A stretch of DNA of 64,000 nt from JAITVM01 sp031551135. GTDB lineage: Bacteria; Bacillota; Clostridia; Lachnospirales; JAITVM01. The stretch is from contig JAVBOA010000016.1 in the NCBI GenBank assembly GCA_031551135.1, positions 20,007 through 84,006 on the forward strand, in the 5' to 3' direction. This document shows positions 16,979 through 24,757 of this stretch, one piece after another (position 1 is the first letter of the stretch; every line of letters begins with the position of its first letter). Below the pieces are notes generated by a model. The model was not told the DNA's origin. It saw only the letters and a list, made by a program, of their open reading frames with translations, and searched no databases. The position numbers and the translations under genes were made by a program.

Positions 16979-18529
16979 ATGGACGATATTAAATATCCGG
17001 ACGGAGTCTGTCTGCGTGCCGAAAATGTAGGCAAAATATATCCCGGAACAAAAGCTTTGGACAATGTTTCTTTTGATGTGCTAAAAGGGAAAGTCAATGT
17101 TTTGATTGGCGAAAACGGCGCAGGAAAATCGACTTTAATGAAAATTATCGCCGGAATCGAACAACCGAGCGAAGGCAAAATTTTTATGGACGGAAATCCG
17201 CTGAGCTTTAAAAATACAAACGATGCCAGAGCGCACGGCATTGGAATAATTCATCAGGAATTAAGCTTGTTTCCGAATCTAAACGTTTATCAAAATATTT
17301 TTATGGCAAAAGAAAAAAAGCATGGTTTCGGATTGGACAATCAAAAACATATAGAACTTACAAATAAAATTTTAAACCGCCTTGAGCATCCGATTGATGC
17401 CGAAACTTTGATTGGAGATTTAAGGGTAGGGCAACAGCAAATGATCGAAATCGCACGAAATTTGATAAGCGATGATTTGAAAATTTTGATTATGGATGAA
17501 CCGACTTCTTCTCTAAGCCAAGCGGAAGTTAATATTCTTTTTAAAATAATGCGGGAATTATTAGTCGAGGGGATTTCTATTGTTTATATTTCTCATAGGC
17601 TTGAAGAAATTATGGAAATCGGCGACCATGTAACGATTTTGCGTGACGGAAAATATGTTGCGGATGCGGAGGTCAGTGAAATCGATGTTCCGTGGATAGT
17701 TAAGCAAATGACGGGCGAAGGCAAGTCTTATCCGAAAAAAGACCGGAATATCGAATGGGATAAAGCCGAAAAAATTATGGAAATAAAAAATTTGACATTG
17801 CCGAAATCGGGCGGCGGATATTTATTGGATAATGTTAGTTTTGATTTGAAAAAGGGCGAGATATTAGGAATTTACGGACTCATGGGTGCCGGCAGAACAG
17901 AAATTTTCGAATGTTTAATGGGCTTGCGTCCGGAACACACGGGCGAAATAATTTTAGAAGGAAAAAAAGCGGATATAAAATCAATTTCGGAACAAATAGA
18001 CAGAGGCTTTGCGCTAGTGCCCGAAGACAGACAGCGTGAAGGTTTGGTTCAAACAATGAATATTCAAAAGAATATTTCTTTGGCGAGCCTAAAAAATTAT
18101 GTAAAATTTATTTTTCTTGATGAAAATGAAGAAATGAAAAAAGTTGACGAGCAAATAAAAGATATTCATATAAAAGTTGCGGATAAAAAACTGCCGATTC
18201 TTTCGTTATCGGGCGGTAATCAGCAAAAAGTCGTTATTGGCAAAGGGGTTTTGACAAATCCCAAAATCCTGCTTTTGGATGAGCCGAGCCGGGGCATAGA
18301 TATCGGCGCAAAAACCGAAGTTTTTGATATTATAAACCAATATGCGGAAAACGGGCTTTCGATAATCGTTATTTCTTCCGAGCTGAAAGAAATTATTGCT
18401 ATTGCCGACAGGGTTATTGTTTTATCAAACGGTATAAAAACAGCGGAGTTTTTGGGAGACGAAATTGTTGAGGAAAGTCTTGTGCTTGCGTCTTACAAAG
18501 GACACCACGAGCATCAACCGGTTTCTTGA
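16979..18529 (+). CDS. Sugar ABC transporter ATP-binding protein, RbsA type (two ATPase domains)
   Basis: 516 residues with two fused nucleotide-binding domains. Domain 1 (about 5-245) has Walker A GENGAGKST, signature LRVGQQQ and Walker B LIMDEPTSSL. Domain 2 (about 260-510) has the degenerate A-loop GLMGAGRTE, signature LSGGNQQK and LLLDEPSRGID, exactly the asymmetry known for RbsA/MglA proteins. It energises import through the permease encoded next. The ATG is preceded by TAGGAGGGC. It forms the importer with the binding lipoprotein and the RbsC-like permease. Confidence 0.95.
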   Translation: MDDIKYPDGVCLRAENVGKIYPGTKALDNVSFDVLKGKVNVLIGENGAGKSTLMKIIAGIEQPSEGKIFMDGNPLSFKNTNDARAHGIGIIHQELSLFPNLNVYQNIFMAKEKKHGFGLDNQKHIELTNKILNRLEHPIDAETLIGDLRVGQQQMIEIARNLISDDLKILIMDEPTSSLSQAEVNILFKIMRELLVEGISIVYISHRLEEIMEIGDHVTILRDGKYVADAEVSEIDVPWIVKQMTGEGKSYPKKDRNIEWDKAEKIMEIKNLTLPKSGGGYLLDNVSFDLKKGEILGIYGLMGAGRTEIFECLMGLRPEHTGEIILEGKKADIKSISEQIDRGFALVPEDRQREGLVQTMNIQKNISLASLKNYVKFIFLDENEEMKKVDEQIKDIHIKVADKKLPILSLSGGNQQKVVIGKGVLTNPKILLLDEPSRGIDIGAKTEVFDIINQYAENGLSIIVISSELKEIIAIADRVIVLSNGIKTAEFLGDEIVEESLVLASYKGHHEHQPVS

Positions 18530-18575
18530 GAATGAAATTTTGAAAAAAGACCAATAATCAGAGAGGAAGTATAAA

Positions 18576-19625
18576 ATGACCGCTAATAAATCGTCCAATA
18601 ATAAAATTGTTATGACGCTCTTAAAAGGAAGGACCTTTATTGTTTTAATTTTATTATTAATTTTTTTCAGTATAAACGCAAATAATTTTCTCAGCATAAA
18701 TACTGCAATGCTCATTGCAAAACACGTTGCACTTTATGGAATTTTGGGAATCGGCATGACTTATGTAATTATTGCCGGAGGTATCGACCTCTCTATCGGT
18801 GCGATAGTCGGCTTGGCCGGAATGGTTGCAGGCGGACTCTTGCAAAAAGGCCTTACGCTGAAATTTCTAGGCGTGACATTGTATTTTAATGTTTTTTCGG
18901 TAGTTTTAATAACGATTTTGCTGGGCGCGGTAATCGGAACGGTAAACGGCTTAATCATTACAAAATGCAATGTTGCTCCGTTTATTGCGACTTTGGGAAT
19001 GATGTATATCGCAAGAGGTTTGGCAATGATTCATTCGAATGGCGCTACATATTCGAAAATAACCGGAAACGCGGCTCTGGGGAACACGGGCTTCGAGGCT
19101 TTCGGGCGGAATTTGCCGAACACTTTGATTCCGGTCAGTGTTCTGATTTTGATAGCGATAGCTCTGATTGCCGCTGTGTTTTTGAAAAAAACCGCTTTCG
19201 GATGGCATGTGTTTTCGATTGGTGGAAACGAAAAAGCCGCAAAATTATCCGGTGTTAAAGTCAGTACCGTTAAAATTATGGTTTATGCGTTTTCGGGGAT
19301 TTGTGCGGCCGTTGTCGGAATAATAGCGTCATCGCAATTGGTTGCCGCTCATCCTGCTACGGGCGAATCTTGGGAAATGAACGCAATTGCCGCAGCTGTT
19401 TTGGGCGGAACTTCAATGTCCGGCGGTATCGGAACAATCGGCGGAACAATTATCGGAGCTTTTGTAATCGGCGTTATAAATGACGGTATGGTAATGTGCG
19501 GAGTTTCGGAGTTCTGGCAGATGGTTATAAAAGGTCTTGTAATTATTTTGGCGGTAATCATTGACCAGTTCCAAAGAAATCTCCAAGCGAAAATGGCTTT
19601 GCAAACAAGAAATGAAAGTAAATAA
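18576..19625 (+). CDS. Sugar ABC transporter permease, RbsC type
   Basis: 349 residues with about eight to ten hydrophobic segments. It carries the conserved RbsC/BPD_transp_2 stretches GGIDLSIGAIVGLAG (about residues 70-84) and the EAA-like loop near AAVLGGTSMSGGIGTIGG (about 270-287). It should form the homodimeric channel of the importer. It starts 46 bp after the ATPase gene with GAGAGGAAG upstream and ends the operon: a stem of 5 bp with a T7 run follows the stop. Confidence 0.94.
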   Translation: MTANKSSNNKIVMTLLKGRTFIVLILLLIFFSINANNFLSINTAMLIAKHVALYGILGIGMTYVIIAGGIDLSIGAIVGLAGMVAGGLLQKGLTLKFLGVTLYFNVFSVVLITILLGAVIGTVNGLIITKCNVAPFIATLGMMYIARGLAMIHSNGATYSKITGNAALGNTGFEAFGRNLPNTLIPVSVLILIAIALIAAVFLKKTAFGWHVFSIGGNEKAAKLSGVKVSTVKIMVYAFSGICAAVVGIIASSQLVAAHPATGESWEMNAIAAAVLGGTSMSGGIGTIGGTIIGAFVIGVINDGMVMCGVSEFWQMVIKGLVIILAVIIDQFQRNLQAKMALQTRNESK

Positions 19626-19635
19626 AGTCTATTCT

Positions 19636-19655
19636 GCCCTTTTAGGGCTTTTTTT
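19636..19655 (+). terminator. Terminator of the sugar operon
   Basis: GCCCT-TTT-AGGGC stem-loop followed by seven T, just after the permease gene. Confidence 0.75.
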
Positions 19656-19703
19656 ATTGTAATACGAGTCGACGACTAAATCGTTTTTATCCGAGTATTC
19701 GTA

Positions 19704-19748
19704 TAAGCAGTCTCATTTTTTATAAATAGTGAAAAATGAAACTGCTTA
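19704..19748. repeat. 45-bp near-perfect palindrome
   Basis: TAAGCAGTCTCATTTTTT and its near-complement GAAAAATGAAACTGCTTA flank a short loop. There is no T-run on either strand. It lies between the sugar operon terminator and the 3' end of the toxin-antitoxin-like pair. Confidence 0.6.
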
Positions 19749-19773
19749 AAACTTGAATTTAAATATGAACTTG

Positions 19774-19971
19774 TTAGTTATTTGACCTAAATTTCATTGC
19801 ATCGTTAAGAAAATCATCAAGGCTGATATCTTTATATAAATTCCTTTGCCACTCAGTGTAATCAAATGGTTCTCGCAAAATCAGAGCAATGAATCTTTCT
19901 GCATTAACCAGACCCAGCTTTTCCGCTAAAATTTTCATACCTTCAGTTTTTATTACGGTATCGCTAATCAT
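19774..19971 (-). CDS. Small protein paired with a PIN toxin, putative antitoxin
   Basis: 65 residues (MISDTVIKTEGMKILAEKLG at the start, then REPFDYTEWQ and SLDDFLNDAMKFR). The acidic, helical C-terminus suits an antitoxin tail. I have seen similar short proteins next to PIN-domain genes, but the family has no name that I can give with certainty. Its ATG overlaps the end of the upstream PIN gene by 8 bp (ATGATTAG), so the two are translationally coupled. The order toxin first, partner second is the reverse of usual VapBC loci. Confidence 0.7.
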   Translation of the reverse strand: MISDTVIKTEGMKILAEKLGLVNAERFIALILREPFDYTEWQRNLYKDISLDDFLNDAMKFRSNN

Positions 19972-20413
19972 TTAAATACCTCCTAACAAACTCGATTGGA
20001 TTAACTACTTGTATTTCGGTTATTTGTTTATTTAAAATTCCTTTATCCGTAGTCAAAAAATAATCTGCATTTGCTGAAACAGCACAAGCGATATGTGCAG
20101 CGTCTTTTTGCTTTAGTCCCAAATTCATATAATACGAAGCCTGAGTTCTGATTTCATCCGTTAAAATACAGTCAATACAGGCGAGGTTTTTCCATTCAGA
20201 TATTCTTTGCTGTCTTTCCAAAAAAGGATTATCTTTATTTTCAAAATCTAAAATAAAAGACCAAACTAAATTCAACTGATTTTTCAATATTAATTCCTGT
20301 ACAAACAATTTAGCTTCGGATTCAATTCTTATTATTACATTTTGTTGATTATCAAATGGTCTGTTAAAACAACAGTTATCCAAATAGACGGACAACTTTT
20401 TCAATTTTATCAC
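19964..20413 (-). CDS. PIN-domain protein, putative VapC-type RNase toxin
   Basis: 149 residues from a GTG (20413); a TTG three codons later is placed better after GGGTGA and may be the true start. The N-terminal YLDNCCFNRP with Asp12, a central acidic stretch, and C-terminal KQKDAAHIACAV and YFLTTDKGI supply the acidic residues of a PIN nuclease. The Asn-Cys-Cys-Phe-Asn-Arg-Pro variant marks a distinct PIN subgroup. The family cleaves RNA with Mg2+ and is usually neutralised by a partner protein, here probably the 65-residue protein encoded downstream with an 8-bp overlap. Confidence 0.8.
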   Translation of the reverse strand: MIKLKKLSVYLDNCCFNRPFDNQQNVIIRIESEAKLFVQELILKNQLNLVWSFILDFENKDNPFLERQQRISEWKNLACIDCILTDEIRTQASYYMNLGLKQKDAAHIACAVSANADYFLTTDKGILNKQITEIQVVNPIEFVRRYLND

Positions 20414-20607
20414 CCAGTTTTCTCAATGACTTATGTTATGAGTATACTTGAAAATACGCTAAATTTCAAGGAAATTAAGTGCGGGAATTACTCCTTTGAC
20501 GTATAATATTGGCTCAGCTACTAAAAAACAAAAGCTTAAGAAAATTTTAAGATTTGTAATAATTTTTTTTTAAGAAGATTAATTTATCATAATAATTATA
20601 ATACATT

Positions 20608-20722
20608 ATACTATTTCCATTCTAAAAGATAGAAAAAAATATTTCATTTCGCGATTGAAGCGTTGCGCGAAACGCTCCGCTGTGAAAAAATTTTTTCTAT
20701 AATATCAAAATGGAAATAGTAT
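20608..20722 (+). mobile_element. MITE-like palindrome, copy 5
   Basis: Full-length, more diverged copy with matched ends ATACTATTTCCA/TGGAAATAGTAT: both termini carry the same complementary change, so end pairing is kept. Confidence 0.85.
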
Positions 20723-20758
20723 TACAAATCATTTACTATTTTTGATAAAATATAAATT

Positions 20759-20872
20759 ATACTATTTTCAATATATAGGATAGAAAAAAATATTTCATTT
20801 CGCGCTAGAAACATTGCGCGAAACGCTCCGCTGTGAAAAGTTTTTTTCTACTTATCAAAATGAAAATAGTAT
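20759..20872 (+). mobile_element. MITE-like palindrome, copy 6
   Basis: Full-length copy whose right end lies 5 bp before the GAGGAGG of the response-regulator gene, so it forms the promoter and/or the leader of that transcript. Confidence 0.88.
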
Positions 20873-20889
20873 CAGTGAGGAGGACAACA

Positions 20890-21585
20890 ATGATAAATTC
20901 AAACATTTTAATAGTAGATGATGATAAGGAAATTTTAAATTCTATAGATATATTTTTAAGCAACGAGGGTTTTAATATTTTTAAGGCTACAAACGGACAT
21001 GAGGCTCTGGAAATTTTGCAGACCGAAGAAATTCATTTGATATTGATGGATATAATGATGCCGAAGATGGACGGGATTCAGGCGACGCTTGCTATCAGAA
21101 AGGAAGTGGATATCCCGATAATCTTTTTAACGGCAAAATCGGAAGATACAGATGTGATTTTGGGGCTGAATTTGGGTGCCGATGATTATATTACAAAGCC
21201 GTTTAATTTTTTAGAGCTGATCGCAAGAATAAAATCAAACCTCAGACGCTATATCAAATACGAAAATTACAAAAAGGCGGATAACGACGAAATTAATATT
21301 CGTGGGCTTTATCTAAACAAAAAAACAAAAGAGGTTTATGTAAACGAGGAAATTGTGCGTTTAACACCGATAGAATTTAAAATTTTGCAATTGTTAATGG
21401 AAAATAAAAACCAGATTTTTTCTATTAAAGATATTTATGAAACTGTTTGGGGTGAAGACTTTATGAATTCCGAAAATACTGTTTCGGTACATATACGGCG
21501 TATTAGGGAAAAAATTGAAGTCAACCCGAAAGAACCGATTTATTTAAAGGTGGTGTGGGGTGTTGGATATAAAATCGAGAAGTAA
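20890..21585 (+). CDS. OmpR-family response regulator
   Basis: 231 residues from the ATG at 20890, just after GTGAGGAGG; a longer reading frame starting inside the MITE is rejected. Receiver domain (1-120) with the acidic pocket Asp10-Asp12, phospho-acceptor Asp54 (LMDIMMP), Thr in FLTAKS and Lys in YITKPF. The C-terminal winged helix (about 135-230) has LTPIEFKILQLL and VSVHIRRIREKI, typical of OmpR/PhoB DNA-binding domains. It is encoded with the downstream histidine kinase, whose start lies inside this gene's 3' end. The regulon is unknown; the giant glycosidase genes directly downstream are candidates. Confidence 0.94.
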   Translation: MINSNILIVDDDKEILNSIDIFLSNEGFNIFKATNGHEALEILQTEEIHLILMDIMMPKMDGIQATLAIRKEVDIPIIFLTAKSEDTDVILGLNLGADDYITKPFNFLELIARIKSNLRRYIKYENYKKADNDEINIRGLYLNKKTKEVYVNEEIVRLTPIEFKILQLLMENKNQIFSIKDIYETVWGEDFMNSENTVSVHIRRIREKIEVNPKEPIYLKVVWGVGYKIEK

Positions 21586-23911
21586 TGATCCCGCAAGGGA
21601 AATTGAAGAAGCGAAAGAAGAAGAGTATAAAATAATTGAAAAAACTAAAAAAGTCCGAAAACCGAAAAACGGATTTATTGTATATCTATTGCTGCTTTTG
21701 TTTTTATCAGGAATAATTACGGGGTTTTTATTTTTAAGTAATCATTCCACCGGGCGCAGAGTTTACAGAAATATAGAGGATATGTATCAATCTCAGATGT
21801 ATTCTTTGCCCGAAAACGATTCTCCGGAAAGATATGCAAAAAATATTTATTTATTTTTCACGCAATATGACGGATATGATTTTGATGAAACCAAACTAAA
21901 AGAACAGATTAGCGTTGATTCTTCGGATTACGAATTAAATCCTCAACATTTGCTGGACCGCGCCAACGTTGAAATGGTTTTCGGTGAATTATTGAATCGA
22001 TTTAATAATGAAAAGAATAATGTTGATTCTTTCACCAGCATAGAATATTATGACGAAACGACAGGACAGAATTATAATTTTACTTCCGCACAGGAAATAA
22101 TTGCTTTGCGGGATGAGAAGCTTAAGTTAATTGATGTGACTTACGAAAATTTATATAAATCAAACGAATCAAAAGCAAGCACCGTATTGGAAGAGAGCGT
22201 AAAGAATTATTATAATATACGCAATTATCTGGAATCGAATAAGAATTTCGGGTTCATGATTAGAGATAATAATGGTAAGACTTACTATTGTAACGAAGGA
22301 AAAGTGGCGAGCTTATCGGACAAGGAAATAGAAATTTATGAGAGGGATATAAATGGTTTGAACTCCGCCTTTGTTTTTCCGTTGTTTTCGGAAAAAGTCG
22401 GTTTTTATTTTAATAACGAGCCACTCAACGAATCCTTCAGAAAAAATAATATCAACGGATATTTTTTCGCTACTAATACTTTAATAAGCAGTGTTGATTC
22501 TGTTGCTAGTAATGAACAAATGTCTGTATATGCGTTTCAAGACTTTTTGAGCGCGTTTATATCTCTGTGCTTTATTTCGCTCTTGGTTTTGCTTTTTATT
22601 TGCAGGCATGATTTTGGCGCATTCAAGCGCGGCTCAGCTATAATTTATAATTTTTATGCAAAATTTCCGCTTATATTGAAGTTGTTGGGCTTTGTGATTT
22701 TTCCGATATTTTATTTTTTGGTTTCGGAAAATCCATCCCATATGAGATATTTTGTTGATGTAATTATTGGAACTAAAGCCTATATGTTTTTTGTATATTT
22801 TATAAAACATATTTTCAAAAATTTTAAGAATTTAAAAAATGAGCCGGAATTTAAAATTATCAGAAGAATTTTTAAGGATTTTCATTATGTGAATAAATCA
22901 GGAAAAATTTTTACTATCATTCTTTTTTATTCGATGTTCGTAATATTTGGAGTTTTTGGCACAGGCTTGTATGTTTTTGGTTCGCTTGCGATTTTGCTTG
23001 AAAACGAACCCGCGATTGTACTATTGGCGACGGCTTTGTATGCTGTTGCAATGCTTTTTTATAAATATTACATGGATTTTACAATCGGATACTGCAAGCT
23101 TTGCTACTATATTAAAAAGATTTATGAGGGCTCGGACGAATATATTGAGGAACAAAATCCGGCGAAGCAGGAAATTTATTATTTAAATAATCTGCGCCGT
23201 GGGTTTATCGAGTCGGTCAATAAAATGATAAAGGCCGAACGCATGAAAACTCAGCTTATTACAAATGTTTCGCATGATTTAAAAACTCCGCTGACTTCAA
23301 TTATTAATTATTTGGAGCTTTTGAAAAAAGAAGGAATGCAGGGTGCGCATACAAATGAATACCTTGAGATTTTGGAAGCTAAATCCCAAAGGCTAAAATA
23401 TTTGATAGAGGATTTATTCGAAGCCAGTAAATTAACAGCAGGCGAAGTCGAATTGAATCTCGATAAAGTTAATGTTTGTGATTTAATAAACCAAACAGTC
23501 GGCGAGCTGAGCGGAAAATTGGAAGATGCGAATATAGATTTGCGGACAAAATTTGACAGCGAGAATATTTATTTGAAATTGGACGGAAAGAAAATTTGGC
23601 GTGTTTTCGAAAATCTTCTGAATAATATAATCAAATATTCTTTGAGCGGTACAAGAGCTTATATAGATGTTCAAGAAGAAATAAATGAAGTTATAATTAC
23701 TTTCAAAAATATTTCTAATCATGAAATAAAATTTGATAAATCGGAACTTTTCGACCGGTTTAAGCGCGGCGACGACAGCCGGAGCACAGATGGAAACGGT
23801 CTAGGATTATCGATTGCCCAAAGCATTATCAATCTTCACGGCGGCTTCATCGATATCGTTGTAGACGGTGATTTATTTAAGGTTGTGATTACATTTAGAA
23901 AAAAATGCTAA
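21560..23911 (+). CDS. Membrane sensor histidine kinase
   Basis: 783 residues from a GTG that overlaps the response regulator by 26 bp and has AAGGTGG upstream. After a cytoplasmic start, one membrane segment (about 36-56) leads into an extracytoplasmic region of about 270 residues of unknown fold, then five or so membrane segments (about 330-510). The cytoplasmic part has a HisKA domain with His572 (NVSHDLKTPLTS) and an HATPase domain with N-box NNIIKY and GNGLGLSIAQ. It should phosphorylate the partner regulator. The large sensor region and multi-pass block are uncommon for simple kinases. The ligand is unknown. Confidence 0.92.
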   Translation: MLDIKSRSNDPAREIEEAKEEEYKIIEKTKKVRKPKNGFIVYLLLLLFLSGIITGFLFLSNHSTGRRVYRNIEDMYQSQMYSLPENDSPERYAKNIYLFFTQYDGYDFDETKLKEQISVDSSDYELNPQHLLDRANVEMVFGELLNRFNNEKNNVDSFTSIEYYDETTGQNYNFTSAQEIIALRDEKLKLIDVTYENLYKSNESKASTVLEESVKNYYNIRNYLESNKNFGFMIRDNNGKTYYCNEGKVASLSDKEIEIYERDINGLNSAFVFPLFSEKVGFYFNNEPLNESFRKNNINGYFFATNTLISSVDSVASNEQMSVYAFQDFLSAFISLCFISLLVLLFICRHDFGAFKRGSAIIYNFYAKFPLILKLLGFVIFPIFYFLVSENPSHMRYFVDVIIGTKAYMFFVYFIKHIFKNFKNLKNEPEFKIIRRIFKDFHYVNKSGKIFTIILFYSMFVIFGVFGTGLYVFGSLAILLENEPAIVLLATALYAVAMLFYKYYMDFTIGYCKLCYYIKKIYEGSDEYIEEQNPAKQEIYYLNNLRRGFIESVNKMIKAERMKTQLITNVSHDLKTPLTSIINYLELLKKEGMQGAHTNEYLEILEAKSQRLKYLIEDLFEASKLTAGEVELNLDKVNVCDLINQTVGELSGKLEDANIDLRTKFDSENIYLKLDGKKIWRVFENLLNNIIKYSLSGTRAYIDVQEEINEVIITFKNISNHEIKFDKSELFDRFKRGDDSRSTDGNGLGLSIAQSIINLHGGFIDIVVDGDLFKVVITFRKKC

Positions 23912-24757
23912 AAATTACCATAGATTATAACGAATCATAATCCGTACTATTTGATAAGTTTTTTAAAATACTTTATATGAAATAGATGCATGAAATTTTA
24001 TTTAGTAAAAAATATGTAATTGTGATAAAAATATCTTGATTTTTTCTTGATTTATCAGACTTGAATAATATTATGTGAACCTTTATAAGGTTCACTTTTT
24101 TTATGAAATTTTAGTAATCTTGCTGTTGAAATCACAAAAAATATTTAATCTAAAATTACAAAAAAAATTTGCTTGTAATTTTATTCTTTGGTAATATTTA
24201 TACAACATTAACTTAAAATTGTCGGTAATTACGCTTGATATTGAATAAAAATGCGATAAATTGAATAATATTTCGATAGCTATGATACTGCTCAAATTAC
24301 ATAAACTTCATAACATTTTTGATTGATTTTTTCTATAAATGGAGTTAAAATGTTTTTCACGAGGATTTTGATATACATAATGTACAAAAAATGAAATGGA
24401 ATTGGGATAGAAAATATTAAAGATACAAAAATATCGAATTATTAAGCTCATCTCGAAAAATGGAATTTTTGATTAGTATTTATTCTGTGATTGAAATTTA
24501 CTTTAGCGGTTTCGGAATAAAATGCAACATATGGAAATCCTTAATAATTGGCTGTTTTAAGCAACTCAATTTTGTAATTGCAGAGATTTTATTTTTGAAA
24601 AACTGGGGGTTTTGGGGTTATTCGATATTTATATTTGTTGCGGTATGCAATATTATGGAAATATCGAATATCCAGAATCCATTTTATCTAAGGAGGTGCT
24701 ATCCGGTTTTTAAAAATTTATATGACTATAATAATTTATTTTGTAAGGAGAATAGAG
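23912..24757. other. Intergenic region, 846 bp, upstream of the GH101 gene
   Basis: AT-rich. It contains the terminator of the two-component operon at 24075-24102. The rest should hold the promoter of the giant glycosidase gene. A 102-codon plus-strand frame at 24460-24768 has no convincing ribosome site and overlaps the gene start, so it is not called. No riboswitch is recognised. Confidence 0.65.
24075..24102 (+). terminator. Terminator after the two-component operon
   Basis: Stem GTGAACC/GGTTCAC with a 7-nt loop and T7. Confidence 0.8.

Larger units (their letters stand above)
20414..20889. other. Intergenic region with two tandem MITE copies
   Basis: Divergent region between the PIN pair (minus) and the two-component genes (plus). 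Two same-orientation MITE copies 36 bp apart occupy half of it. The second ends 5 bp before the ribosome site of the response regulator. Confidence 0.8.

Noticed and set aside
20833..20889. N-terminal extension of the response regulator into the MITE
   Set aside because: The ATG at 20890 has an ideal ribosome site and starts exactly where the receiver domain begins.
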